Positions 8,898 to 17,853 of a stretch of DNA of 38,220 nt are shown here, in pieces; the first letter of the stretch is position 1, and every line of letters starts with the position of its first letter. The notes below the pieces were generated by a model that was not told the origin of the DNA, did no database searches, and saw only the letters and a list, made by a program, of their open reading frames with translations. The stretch comes from an uncultured Eubacteriales bacterium (GTDB lineage Bacteria > Bacillota > Clostridia > Lachnospirales > Anaerotignaceae), in NCBI GenBank assembly GCA_934256695.1, contig CAKQPE010000007.1, forward strand, positions 1 to 38,220, written 5' to 3'. The position numbers and the translations under genes are program-made.

Positions 8898-11120
8898 CTA
8901 TCTAAATATCTTATTTAACTTTAATTTAAATGCAGTTTTTATCAAAAGTTTTCCAAATCTGCTATTTGCAACTCTAATAAGTTCACTTTTAGTATTCCAA
9001 TTATTTTTATATTTTAAATTATTTTCTATTTCTTCAATTTCATTATACACCGTCAAATAATCATCAGCTAAATTTCCAAGAAGATTTAAACTTTCCGATA
9101 CTTTTCTCCTCTTTTCTTTCAACCCTTCATCTAATGCATATCTTTCGAATATATCCTCAAGCTTTTTTATCATTATCTGACTTGAAAACGTATCTTCTAT
9201 TTTCTTTCGGCAATTTTCTCTCAGTTTTCTGCTCTTTTCTTTGTCTCCGACTATATCAAGTATAGCTTCTGCATATAACTTCACTTCTTCTTTCGGAAAT
9301 TCTCTTTTGTCCAAATCATTCTCTTCACTCTGCATAAGCGGTATTACTTTTCCTGTTTCTTCATCTACAAGCTCTGCCTGTCCTCCTACATCACTTGTTA
9401 TTACCGGTCGGCTCATTGAAAATGATTCATATGCCGTTAATGCAAGCCCTTCTTTCAGTGAACATATTAATGTAACTTCACTGTCTTTATAATACGGCAG
9501 CATGTCCTCTTGCTTTCCTGCAAAATATACCGTCTCTTTTAAATTATTTTTTCCCACTTCTCCTTTTAATTCCTCAAGCTGTGGTCCGTCTCCTACAACA
9601 ATAAATGCTACTTCTTTATTCTTTTTCCTTACTTCTTTTGCTATTTCAAGCATCATAAATGGTCGCTTCTGCGGATGTATTCTGCATGGGAAAAGTACAC
9701 ACGGTCGTTCTTCCGATATATTCAGTTCCTTTTTAGCTTTTCCATACTCTGCTTTTCTTTCATCATACTTTTCTTTATCCACTCCTATATAAAGAGTCTC
9801 TACGCTTTCTGCTTCCCTTTTAAACTCATTTATCATTACCTTTCTGGTTCTTTCATTACATACATATGTTTTCTCTATTATATTCCCAAGTATTCCCGAC
9901 GGTCTTGCATATCCTCCGTTTCTCCAATACCATTCTTCCATATGTATATAATCTATTATTGCTACTTCAGGATAGTTCTTTCTTATCCATGGTACAAGAT
10001 AGTATCCATAGTATGAATTTGTTAAAAATATTACATTTACATCTCTTGACTCTATATAGTAGCTTATAAATTCCGCATAATTTTTTGTATCAAGAAAATC
10101 CGGTAATGTAAATATCTCATTTGTATATTCACTGAATTTCTGTTCCCAGTTATTTTCTCCCTTTACTGTTGTTATAACTCCTATATTAAATCTTTCTTTA
10201 TCTATCTCTTTTAATATATCTAAGTTAAACTTATCTGCTCCTCCCATTACCATCCATGGTATAAGCATCATTACGTTTATCTTTTTATTGTCGGCATATG
10301 TTTTTAACTTTAATTTTGTTCTTTGCGGTGCTGAATACTCATTTGTTTTTCCTGCTCTCGGGTACTCTATTGCTTCTATCGGCTTCTTTACTTTCGCTGC
10401 CGCTTCTCCTATAAGTCTTTTGTTTTCTTTCTCATCTGCCTTTGAAAGTGCTCCTCCATCGTTTCTTCTATACCAAAAGCCCTTTAAACTCAAATGTACC
10501 GGTTTCATTCCTTTTTCAAGCATTTTTAGCCATAAATGCCAATCTTCATTATAATATTTTTCCCCTACTGTATAATAACTAACTTCTTCTAATGCACTTT
10601 TTCTTATCCCCGCTGTACATACCAATGTATTTTTATATTTCATTTCATCTGATGAAAACTTCTTTTCCCAGACATATTCCTGACTTCCAAATCCTATGCT
10701 GTCTGTATAACACCATGCTTCTTCTTTATTAAAATACAGTCCAAAATATACTGTTTCTATATAGTAACTTTCTATTAAATCATCTGCATCAAGAGGTATT
10801 ATTATTTCACTTATACTTTCCTCTATTCCTCTGTTTCTCGCTCCTGCCGCTCCTGTATTTTCCTGATTTATTACCTTTATTCTTTTATCTCTTTTCTCTA
10901 CTTCTTTTAAATATTCACTGTTCTTTTCATCACTTCCGTCATTTACTATTATCCATTCAAAATGCGGAAATGTTTGGTTCATTACGCTTCTGTATGTTTC
11001 TTCAAAATATTTCTCTGAGTTATAGTATGGTGTTATTATACTTACAAGCGGCTTCTCGTCCGTATTTACTTCTTTTTTTAGTTCTCTTTTTCCCGGCTTC
11101 ATACTATAATCAAATTCCAT
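8898..11120 (-). CDS. Double glycosyltransferase, GT2 (N) + GT4 (C)
   Basis: A 740-residue cytoplasmic protein. The N-terminal GT2 domain (about 20-240) has VSIITPYYNSEKYFEETY, WIIVNDGSDEKN and the metal-binding IPLDADDLIE. The GT4 domain (about 275-650) has MLIPWMVMGGADKFNLDIL, CRIHPQKRPFMMLEIA and EGLALTAYESFSMSRPVITS with the E-x7-E pattern. The last 90 residues are helical. AAGGAGAA precedes the ATG at 11120. It has the same domain order as the following gene but the two differ strongly in sequence, so they probably make different linkages. The last part (about 8898-9080) becomes as A+T-rich as the following gene, whereas the body is not, which may mark a mosaic boundary. The specificity is unknown. 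Confidence 0.92.
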   Translation of the reverse strand: MEFDYSMKPGKRELKKEVNTDEKPLVSIITPYYNSEKYFEETYRSVMNQTFPHFEWIIVNDGSDEKNSEYLKEVEKRDKRIKVINQENTGAAGARNRGIEESISEIIIPLDADDLIESYYIETVYFGLYFNKEEAWCYTDSIGFGSQEYVWEKKFSSDEMKYKNTLVCTAGIRKSALEEVSYYTVGEKYYNEDWHLWLKMLEKGMKPVHLSLKGFWYRRNDGGALSKADEKENKRLIGEAAAKVKKPIEAIEYPRAGKTNEYSAPQRTKLKLKTYADNKKINVMMLIPWMVMGGADKFNLDILKEIDKERFNIGVITTVKGENNWEQKFSEYTNEIFTLPDFLDTKNYAEFISYYIESRDVNVIFLTNSYYGYYLVPWIRKNYPEVAIIDYIHMEEWYWRNGGYARPSGILGNIIEKTYVCNERTRKVMINEFKREAESVETLYIGVDKEKYDERKAEYGKAKKELNISEERPCVLFPCRIHPQKRPFMMLEIAKEVRKKNKEVAFIVVGDGPQLEELKGEVGKNNLKETVYFAGKQEDMLPYYKDSEVTLICSLKEGLALTAYESFSMSRPVITSDVGGQAELVDEETGKVIPLMQSEENDLDKREFPKEEVKLYAEAILDIVGDKEKSRKLRENCRKKIEDTFSSQIMIKKLEDIFERYALDEGLKEKRRKVSESLNLLGNLADDYLTVYNEIEEIENNLKYKNNWNTKSELIRVANSRFGKLLIKTAFKLKLNKIFR

Positions 11121-11138
11121 TACTTTTCTCCTTCATGT

Positions 11139-11873
11139 TTAACTTTCTTTAATATATTTTTCACAAATTCTTTGTGTATCACCAATATCAACAAGTTCAC
11201 CATTATTGAGCCACACTACTCTGCTGCAAAGTTCTTTTATCTGATTTATCGAATGTGAAACAAATAAAACTGTTGTACCGCTTTCTATTATTTCATTCAT
11301 TCTTCTATGACATTTTTGCTGAAACTTAAAATCTCCTACACCAAGAATTTCATCAACAATAAGTATATCCGGATTACTTGCTGTAGCTATTGAAAATCCA
11401 AGCCTCGCTATCATACCCGAAGAATAATTTTTTATAGGAGAATCCACAAAATCCCATAACTCGGCAAAATCTATAATCCATTCAAATTTTTTCTGCATTT
11501 CTTTACGACTGAAGCCAAGCACGGCTCCATTTAAAAACACATTTTCTCTTGCCGATAGATTCATATCAAATCCGGCACCAAGCTCTATAAGCGGTGCTAT
11601 AGTTCCTTTAACATTTATATTTCCGTTTGTAGGCTTCATAACTCCTGATATAAGCTTCAGCAATGTACTTTTACCGGAACCGTTAAGTCCTATTATTCCT
11701 AAAAATTCACCTTTTTTTACATCAAATGACACGTTCTTCAAAGCCCAAAATTCTTCTATCATTATTTGTCTTTTAATAAATCTGATAAAATACTCTTTTA
11801 CGTTGTCTATTCTTTCTTTACTTTTATTAAACATCATTGAAACATTATTAACTTCTATTATCTTCTCATCCAT
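11139..11873 (-). CDS. Polysaccharide/teichoic-acid ABC exporter, ATP-binding subunit (Wzt/TagH type)
   Basis: A 244-residue ATPase with Walker A GLNGSGKST (about 63-71), signature YSSGMIARLGFSIA, and Walker B DILIVDEILGVGDFKF followed by the H-loop VSHS. The insertion after the N-terminal strand (KERIDNVKEYFIRFIKRQI) and the VGD after Walker B are typical of Wzt/TagH/RfbE export ATPases, which pair with a Wzm/TagG permease to export undecaprenyl-linked glycans. It lacks the C-terminal carbohydrate-binding domain of E. coli O9a Wzt, so chain-terminus recognition is not expected. It lies 23 nt downstream of the permease gene and is followed closely by the glycosyltransferases. Confidence 0.94.
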   Translation of the reverse strand: MDEKIIEVNNVSMMFNKSKERIDNVKEYFIRFIKRQIMIEEFWALKNVSFDVKKGEFLGIIGLNGSGKSTLLKLISGVMKPTNGNINVKGTIAPLIELGAGFDMNLSARENVFLNGAVLGFSRKEMQKKFEWIIDFAELWDFVDSPIKNYSSGMIARLGFSIATASNPDILIVDEILGVGDFKFQQKCHRRMNEIIESGTTVLFVSHSINQIKELCSRVVWLNNGELVDIGDTQRICEKYIKES

Positions 11874-11896
11874 ACATTTATCCTCAGCAAATTAAA

Positions 11897-12679
11897 TTAT
11901 ATATATAAAATAAATCTATCTTGTTTTTTATAAAATAACATTAATCCTATTAAAAGCGTTATAAATCCAATTAAAAAACATGTAATATTTTCACTTATTG
12001 TCGGAACATTACCATAAAGTACAATATTTCTAAAAAATAATATATAATGATACATTGGATTTATTTTTAATATCCATGGCATTCTGTCGCTTAAAAGTGA
12101 TACGGGATAGAATATAGGTGTTAAATAGTTCCATGCAAGTGTAATTACCGAATATAATTGTGCTATATCTCTAAAAAACACCATAAGTGTTGAAAGTATC
12201 AATGAAATTCCGGTGCTAAACAGGGCAATATAAAATACAGCTATAGGTGTAAGCCACATAGTTTCTTTAAAACTTACCTTTGTTATAACCATAATTATAA
12301 GCATAGCTATAAATGAAAAAAACATATTTACAATACCACTCATAACTTTGGAAAGAGGAAACATATATTTAGGAATATAAACTTTTTTTATAAGACTGCT
12401 TCCATCAAGTACTGAGTAAAGACCATTGGTAGTTGATTCAACAAAAAAAGTAAACATTATATTTGCTGTAAAGAAATATATCGGAAAATTTTCAATTTCG
12501 AATCTAAAAAGATTTGAGAATACAATAGTCATTACAATCATCATCAAAACCGGATGCACAATTGTCCAAAGCAATCCCAATACTGATCTTCTATATCTTA
12601 TTTTTATATCTCTGACTACAAGTTCAAAAAGTAAATTTTTGTATTTTTTCCCATTTTCAATAATCCCTTTTAAATTCAT
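11897..12679 (-). CDS. Polysaccharide/teichoic-acid ABC exporter, permease subunit (Wzm/TagG type)
   Basis: A 260-residue ABC-2 type membrane protein with six predicted helices. The cytoplasmic N-terminal amphipathic segment ELVVRDIKIRYRRSVLGLLW and the following IVHPVLMMIVMTIVFS are hallmarks of the Wzm/TagG/KpsM-like permeases, and the loop LAWNYLTPIFYPVSLL is also characteristic. With the ATPase encoded next it would move completed undecaprenyl-diphosphate-linked glycan outward. The gene is 13 nt after the GT4 gene and 23 nt before the ATPase gene, consistent with one operon. Confidence 0.94.
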   Translation of the reverse strand: MNLKGIIENGKKYKNLLFELVVRDIKIRYRRSVLGLLWTIVHPVLMMIVMTIVFSNLFRFEIENFPIYFFTANIMFTFFVESTTNGLYSVLDGSSLIKKVYIPKYMFPLSKVMSGIVNMFFSFIAMLIIMVITKVSFKETMWLTPIAVFYIALFSTGISLILSTLMVFFRDIAQLYSVITLAWNYLTPIFYPVSLLSDRMPWILKINPMYHYILFFRNIVLYGNVPTISENITCFLIGFITLLIGLMLFYKKQDRFILYI

Positions 12680-12692
12680 TATTTTCTTCCTT

Positions 12693-13778
12693 TCAAATTT
12701 CTATAAAACCATTATAGAAATGTTCTAATTTTTTTACAGTTATTTTAATATCAAATTCTTTTTTTAACCTATCACTAATATTTTCATGTTTATAAGAATT
12801 TTTGTATTTAATTATTTCTTTTGACCACAATATCTCGTTTTTTATCGGTAATCTAATTATATTTTTAGATAACACCGCTTCTTCTGTTATTTTATCTGAT
12901 AAAAAACATCTTAATCCATTTGCTTGTGCTTCTATTGCAGATACAGGAAACCCTTCATATATTGACGGAAGTATAAAAACATCAAAAGCACTTAAAAACT
13001 CTTTTATCTTTTCTGTCCTTCCGATAAATATTACATTTTCGCTAATGCCATAATGATTAACAATTCTTTCTACTTCACTTTTAAGATGTCCTTCTCCGAT
13101 TAAAATAAGTATGGCATTTTTATTTTCATCTAAAATTGATTTAAAAATTTTAATTATAAACTTATGATTTTTTTGCTTCTCGAATCTGCCTATATGACCT
13201 ATAACCAATTTATCATTTATTAAAAGCTTATCTCTTATTCTCATTCTTTCTTGTTCGCAATAAGAAAATTTTTCTATATCTATGGCATTTCTTACTACAA
13301 AAAATTTTTTATTTGTTCCATACAAAAAATTTCCGGCTAATTCAGAACAAGCGACCCTATTTATATCCATAAATTTTATAGGAAAACATAAAATTGCATT
13401 TCTTATTGAAGAAATAAATTTATCCGAATATTTCGTTGCATGACAATGGACTATAAAATTCTTTATTCCATATCTTTTTGATAACGGTCTCAAAAAAAAA
13501 GTCAAATAAACTTCATGGTTATGAAACCATTTATACTCACCCATATGTTGTTTAAAAAATTCTTTAAACGTATTTATTGATTTAATACTAGGCTTTTCAA
13601 TAAAATAAGTTTTTCCTCCAAGAGCATTTATTTCCTTTTCATATGAATTTTGGCTTTTTATAAAATATAAAAAATCAAATTGTATCATAGAAGTGTTAAT
13701 ATTTCTGTAATAATTCATTATTACACTCATAACACCACTTTCATAACTAAGTGTTGATACAAAATGCAAAATTCTCAT
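12693..13778 (-). CDS. GT4-family glycosyltransferase
   Basis: A 361-residue GT-B fold enzyme. The N-terminal half has MRILHFVSTLSYESGVMSVI, typical of GT4 proteins that act on the outer steps of capsule synthesis, and HCHATKYSDKF in the acceptor domain. The donor domain has VIGHIGRFEKQKNHKFII, ILIGEGHLKSEVE and YEGFPVSAIEAQANGL with the E-x7-E pattern. The ATG at 13776-13778 is chosen because GGAGGAG (13783-13790) lies just upstream; an in-frame ATG seven codons earlier has no ribosome site. It is the first gene of the glycan operon. Its substrate is unknown. Confidence 0.93.
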   Translation of the reverse strand: MRILHFVSTLSYESGVMSVIMNYYRNINTSMIQFDFLYFIKSQNSYEKEINALGGKTYFIEKPSIKSINTFKEFFKQHMGEYKWFHNHEVYLTFFLRPLSKRYGIKNFIVHCHATKYSDKFISSIRNAILCFPIKFMDINRVACSELAGNFLYGTNKKFFVVRNAIDIEKFSYCEQERMRIRDKLLINDKLVIGHIGRFEKQKNHKFIIKIFKSILDENKNAILILIGEGHLKSEVERIVNHYGISENVIFIGRTEKIKEFLSAFDVFILPSIYEGFPVSAIEAQANGLRCFLSDKITEEAVLSKNIIRLPIKNEILWSKEIIKYKNSYKHENISDRLKKEFDIKITVKKLEHFYNGFIEI

Positions 13779-13782
13779 AAAA

Positions 13783-13790
13783 CTCCTCCA
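13783..13790 (-). promoter_or_regulatory. Ribosome binding site deciding the GT4 start
   Basis: TGGAGGAG on the minus strand, 4-10 nt before the ATG at 13776-13778. Confidence 0.85.
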
Positions 13791-13815
13791 AGAATACAAA
13801 AAATATTTTTATAAA

Positions 13816-13844
13816 AGTATAACATATGTTTTATAAATAGTAAA
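13816..13844 (-). promoter_or_regulatory. Promoter of the glycan export operon
   Basis: On the minus strand TTTACT (13839-13844), exactly 17 nt, then TATACT (13816-13821) preceded by TGT, an extended -10. It lies between the palindromic terminator of the preceding gene and the GT4 start. Confidence 0.55.
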
Positions 13845-13854
13845 TGAATGTATT

Positions 13855-13898
13855 TTAATGTCAAAGACCTGTCTATATAGACAGGTCTTTGACATTAA
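13855..13898. terminator. Perfect 44-bp palindrome, probable terminator of the LtaS-like gene
   Basis: Two 22-nt arms match without a mismatch; the centre is CTATATAG, the arms contain GTCAAAGACCTG and CAGGTCTTTGAC, and the ends are TTAATG and CATTAA. It is 37 nt after the stop at 13935. The minus strand continues into A/T-rich sequence. It most likely terminates the LtaS-like transcript; the perfect dyad could also bind protein. Confidence 0.75.
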
Positions 13899-13934
13899 TG
13901 TATATTATTGATTTTTTGGTAATTAAAACATTCT

Positions 13935-16900
13935 TTATTCCTCAAGTATATATTTTTTGCCATATGTTAAATCATACTCAAGTAAATTATAATCTCTAAT
14001 TTTTTCATAATCATCATAATTAAAGAATTCCTTTGTTATAACCGGAAAATCTTTTCTTAAACTATATATATAATCAAAATATGAATCATGCTCTATTCCA
14101 GCTTCATAGAGCATTTGTACCGAAAGCTGGTTAGGCGTAATATATTCATTTTCCAGCTTATCCATACTTTTATAATTTGAAAATGCTATTATAGGAGTCG
14201 CATATTTATTATATAAATCATTTGTAAAATCACTTTCATTAAAAATAGAAAGTGCCGGCAAATGGTCTCCCCAAGCATAGACTATAATCGGTTTATCTGA
14301 ATTTTCTATATAATTTTTTAAATTCAAAAGAAATTGACCTGTATTATATGCTGTCTGTGCATATGTTTGTGCCTCTTTTAATGCTGAATCCGAATATTTA
14401 TCTGATTCAATATTGATATTTACATCATCATCATTGTATACATATGGTGAATGACCTTCTATTGAAACAGTAAATATAAATTGCGGATTTTCACTTGACT
14501 CAACTTTACTCTCAATAAATTTTTCAAGTTCACTGTTTAATATAAAACCGGAATTATTTTTTTCAGCATCGGAAGGAAAATCATCTATACTATAAAATTC
14601 GTCAAACTCCATAGCTTTATACGCATTTTTTCTATTATAAAAATCAGGACTATTAGGATGTATCGCCATTGTCTCATAATCATTTTGGGCAAATTCACTC
14701 ACTATTGAATTAAGTTTTTGTTTGTCACTATTGTATTCATTATACAGTGTTCCCTCAAGGAAATACTTACTTAATCCCGTAAGTGCCTCCATCTCTACAT
14801 TTGCAGTTCCTCCTCCAAACACAGGTGAAATAGAGTTACCTATTATACAATTACGTATTTCATCCGGCATTATTTTTGTGCTAAAATTAATATCTTCTAT
14901 TTTTTCAATATCAAAGTAACTTTCTAACATAATTAATAAAACTGTAGGTTTTTCTTCTGATGCATTTAAACTAAAGCTCCCTATTTTGTTAAATTCATTT
15001 TTAAGTTTACTCAGTTCTTCTTCCGAATAACCACTTACTGAAGTTTTATTTAACTGGTTCTTATAAAAAAGAATATTTCCTACATTAAAAAAGAATAAAC
15101 CTTCATTTTTATATCTATATTCATCTGTACGCCATCCTACATCATTGTAATCATAAAATTTGTCACAATACATTCCTGTTAAAACTGTAAGACTTATAAC
15201 AAAACAAAGTATACTGATCTTAGGTTTAAATTTGCTTATTCCGATTTTCTTAATGCAAATTAAAATAAATATGGTTATTGCACATATTATCAAAATTAAA
15301 TATATCGGTTTTATAAATGACTTTGATATTCTTATTAAATCGCCTATATACGAAAAATCCACCGGTTTTAAAAATGCTTTTTGATATTTCATCTTTATTA
15401 AATTTCCTATAAGTAAAATAGAAAAAATCACTAATGAAATAAACGAAGCTAAGTATTTGCCAAATAATGTCTTTAATATATATATAAATAACGATACTGC
15501 AAACAGGTTTAAATAAAAGGCAGGTGTTTTAATAAACGTCAATATTGAAACAATTATATTTTTGAACTGTATAATTCCGCTTATATAATATATATATGTT
15601 AAGTTATATATAATTAAAATACAGGCTGAAAAAAATATAAGTTTTATAATCTCAAATATTATTGTTTTTTCATTTAAATAACTATCATCACCCTCAATAA
15701 ATGTATTGTGTATAAATATTTTTTCATCTAAATTGAACTTTAATACAAAATAAAGTATTAAAATCAAAATAATATATGAATAATTTGATACTGCAAAATC
15801 GTTATTTAAAACAGAAAATATCGATACAGTAATAAACGAAAAAGCGACTATCTTCGTCTTTCGCCCCAATTTATTACATATACCATTTGATATACCATAT
15901 AAATTTTCTAAAAGTATGAATATATACTCAAAAAACAACAAATATATCATTTTTGATTTGTTTAAATAATTATCATAGGAAAGTGCATGTATATGTAATA
16001 TAAAAATCATAGCAAAAACAAGTATAGTAAAAAACAAAAACCACTTTATATTTTTGCTGCCGCAATCTTCATTTATTCTTCCTTTTTCATAAGAAATATA
16101 AAACAACATTAATAGTGCTATTGAATATAATCCAAGTATTAAAAATAAAAAACTTAAAATAAAAATTGCTGCTATAAAATCTATTCTGTTTATTTTTTTA
16201 TTTATTCTTAAATAAACCCAATGAATTTTATCAAATAAAATACAGCCTGTCATATACATTAAAAACGGATATAATACAATTCTTAATGCCTGTATATTGA
16301 ATTTATAAAAAGTAAAATATAATGCCAACACTGCAGCATATACTACAAATCCCTTAAAATTTAAGCTCTTTTTCTGTTTTCCAACATTAAAAAACAACGC
16401 TGATGCTAACATAAAGTACGCTAATAATATAATAGGGTTTAAAAAATTATATACTTTTTCAAATATTATATCTGCAATGTATGTTCTGTCATTTATTATA
16501 ATACCATTCATATCAGCTGATATTTTTTCCAATGAATACGGGTCTATTCTTAAATTACTTACCTTTTTTAAATGTGTATTTATATCAATTACATTTTCCC
16601 CGTCTTTTAAAAACATATCTTTATGACCTGATTCATTATTCCAGAATATTCCTCCCCATAAATTCTGCGAATCCATATTTTCAATATTAAAAGTTATTTC
16701 ACAAATATTTATAGGATTATCAAAATCAATATATATTTTAGGGTCATCACCTGTTGATTTGATTCTTGTTCCATTTACTTCTAACTGATCAGTATTCTTT
16801 AAAAGTTCATCTCCCGAAATTCTAATTTCTTTATATAAATTATTTGAAAGTATATTACCGACATATTTTTTTACCATATATGAATTTGATATAAAGCATA

Positions 16901-16946
16901 TAATTGCTGTCAAAAACAATATCAGTATTCTTTTTTTATTATTCAT
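13935..16946 (-). CDS. LTA-synthase-like sulfatase-fold membrane protein with extracellular N-domain
   Basis: A 1003-residue protein. A membrane helix (about 6-27) is followed by an extracellular, probably beta-rich domain (about 30-160), then roughly a dozen membrane segments (about 165-610), then an extracellular sulfatase/phosphoglycerol-transferase domain (about 665-1003). The catalytic pattern of LtaS enzymes is visible: Glu675 in LIMLESYFD, the nucleophile Thr714 in FGGGTANVEMEAL, and Asp894-His895 in WGDHLP, with HPNSPDFYNR and SIEGHSPY between them. LtaS polymerises or transfers glycerol phosphate from phosphatidylglycerol. Classical LtaS has five helices and about 650 residues, so this one is much larger and may transfer phosphoglycerol to the surface glycan made next door. 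GAGGATAA precedes the ATG. A separate transcription unit is likely, ending at the palindrome. Confidence 0.88.
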   Translation of the reverse strand: MNNKKRILILFLTAIICFISNSYMVKKYVGNILSNNLYKEIRISGDELLKNTDQLEVNGTRIKSTGDDPKIYIDFDNPINICEITFNIENMDSQNLWGGIFWNNESGHKDMFLKDGENVIDINTHLKKVSNLRIDPYSLEKISADMNGIIINDRTYIADIIFEKVYNFLNPIILLAYFMLASALFFNVGKQKKSLNFKGFVVYAAVLALYFTFYKFNIQALRIVLYPFLMYMTGCILFDKIHWVYLRINKKINRIDFIAAIFILSFLFLILGLYSIALLMLFYISYEKGRINEDCGSKNIKWFLFFTILVFAMIFILHIHALSYDNYLNKSKMIYLLFFEYIFILLENLYGISNGICNKLGRKTKIVAFSFITVSIFSVLNNDFAVSNYSYIILILILYFVLKFNLDEKIFIHNTFIEGDDSYLNEKTIIFEIIKLIFFSACILIIYNLTYIYYISGIIQFKNIIVSILTFIKTPAFYLNLFAVSLFIYILKTLFGKYLASFISLVIFSILLIGNLIKMKYQKAFLKPVDFSYIGDLIRISKSFIKPIYLILIICAITIFILICIKKIGISKFKPKISILCFVISLTVLTGMYCDKFYDYNDVGWRTDEYRYKNEGLFFFNVGNILFYKNQLNKTSVSGYSEEELSKLKNEFNKIGSFSLNASEEKPTVLLIMLESYFDIEKIEDINFSTKIMPDEIRNCIIGNSISPVFGGGTANVEMEALTGLSKYFLEGTLYNEYNSDKQKLNSIVSEFAQNDYETMAIHPNSPDFYNRKNAYKAMEFDEFYSIDDFPSDAEKNNSGFILNSELEKFIESKVESSENPQFIFTVSIEGHSPYVYNDDDVNINIESDKYSDSALKEAQTYAQTAYNTGQFLLNLKNYIENSDKPIIVYAWGDHLPALSIFNESDFTNDLYNKYATPIIAFSNYKSMDKLENEYITPNQLSVQMLYEAGIEHDSYFDYIYSLRKDFPVITKEFFNYDDYEKIRDYNLLEYDLTYGKKYILEE

Positions 16947-16975
16947 AATTACTTATCCTCAATTCTCTAAAAACA

Positions 16976-16981
16976 ATTATA
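16976..16981 (-). promoter_or_regulatory. Candidate -10 box of the LtaS-like gene
   Basis: Consensus TATAAT on the minus strand about 30 nt before the start codon. No good -35 is present, because the tRNA terminator T-run lies just upstream. Confidence 0.4.
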
Positions 16982-16990
16982 AGTTTGCAT

Positions 16991-17025
16991 AAAAAAAGCC
17001 AAAACCATATTTCAGGTTTTGGCTT
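16991..17025 (-). terminator. Terminator of the tRNA-Gly/tRNA-Arg unit
   Basis: On the minus strand AAGCCAAAACC pairs with GGTTTTGGCTT (11 bp), followed by seven T, right after the tRNA-Arg CCA end. Confidence 0.93.
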
Positions 17026-17028
17026 AGA

Positions 17029-17105
<77 letters not shown>

Positions 17106-17112
17106 ATATTAA

Positions 17113-17183
17113 AGCGGGTGATGAGAATCGAACTCACGTGTTCAGCTTGGAAGGCTGACGTTCTACCATTGAACTACACCCGC
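17113..17183 (-). tRNA. tRNA-Gly (anticodon UCC)
   Basis: The acceptor GCGGGTG pairs perfectly with CACCCGC; the anticodon stem TCAGC/GCTGA encloses CTTCCAA with anticodon TCC (17149-17151). The T loop is TTCGATT and the discriminator is U. CCA is not encoded. It is the first gene of a two-tRNA unit. Confidence 0.97.
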
Positions 17184-17197
17184 AACCAACAAAAACT

Positions 17198-17226
17198 ATT
17201 ATATCCATCTCATTGGTTTTTGTCAA
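17198..17226 (-). promoter_or_regulatory. Consensus promoter of the tRNA-Gly/tRNA-Arg unit
   Basis: A perfect TTGACA (17221-17226) and perfect TATAAT (17198-17203) on the minus strand, separated by exactly 17 nt, 15 nt before the tRNA-Gly 5' end. Confidence 0.93.
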
Positions 17227-17309
17227 CACTTTTTTAAAACTTTTTTTATTTTTTTCAAATTTTTTACTGCGATACTTTTTAATCCTTTGTTTACAGCTTT
17301 TTTCATTCC

Positions 17310-17852
17310 TTAGTCGGACACAAATCCCCACTGTCTTTTATAAATTCTTTTTACGTTTCCTTTGCCCATATATCCCATAAGTGCAAAATCCATTGCTCCG
17401 CTTTCTTTGTCTATATCCAGTATACCGAAAGTAGGAAAATCCGTATTCCTTGGCAAAGACAAACTTCCCGGATTACATATAAGCACATTGTTGAAATATT
17501 CCGCCACCGGCTGATGTATATGCCCGAAAAGAACCGCATCTGCCTCTTTTTCCTCTGCCCAAAGACCAAGGCTTAAAAGACCGTAATTTACCCTCTGCCT
17601 GTGTCCGTGGGTTAAAAGAAGCTTCTTTCCTCCCAAAGTTACCATTGTTTCATAAGGCACAGCCACATCATAGTCATTGTTTCCCGCTACTGAATAGAAA
17701 TTAAAATTTCCGTATTTTTTCATAAGGCTTTTGCAGTCGTTTACCATATCTCCCAGATGTATTACATCTTTTATTTTTCCGCTGTAAATACTCAGCAGGT
17801 CTTGGGCATTTTCCAAGAACCTGTGAGTATCGCTTATAACAAGAACCTTCAT
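17310..17852 (-). CDS. Calcineurin-like metallophosphoesterase, YfcE/MJ0936 type
   Basis: A 180-residue cytosolic phosphodiesterase with all five metal-site motifs in order: SDTH (Asp8, His10), LGD (Asp35), GNND (Asn58), LTHGH (His82) and GHIHQP (His111, His113). The short single-domain length fits YfcE/YsnB proteins, which hydrolyse phosphodiesters in vitro and whose physiological substrate is generally unknown. The start at 17852 is separated by a single base from the stop of the rdgB gene, so the two are translationally coupled in the amidase-rdgB-phosphodiesterase operon. The C-terminal end (KRIYKRQWGFVSD) runs close to the tRNA promoter region, and no clear terminator was found between them. 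Confidence 0.94.
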   Translation of the reverse strand: MKVLVISDTHRFLENAQDLLSIYSGKIKDVIHLGDMVNDCKSLMKKYGNFNFYSVAGNNDYDVAVPYETMVTLGGKKLLLTHGHRQRVNYGLLSLGLWAEEKEADAVLFGHIHQPVAEYFNNVLICNPGSLSLPRNTDFPTFGILDIDKESGAMDFALMGYMGKGNVKRIYKRQWGFVSD

Positions 17853-17853
17853 A

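Noticed and set aside
17134..17331. Minus-strand frame of 65 codons ending SSMVERQPSKLNT
   Set aside because: The ending is the translation of tRNA-Gly, a well-known false protein, and the frame lies over the tRNA promoter and the end of the phosphodiesterase gene.
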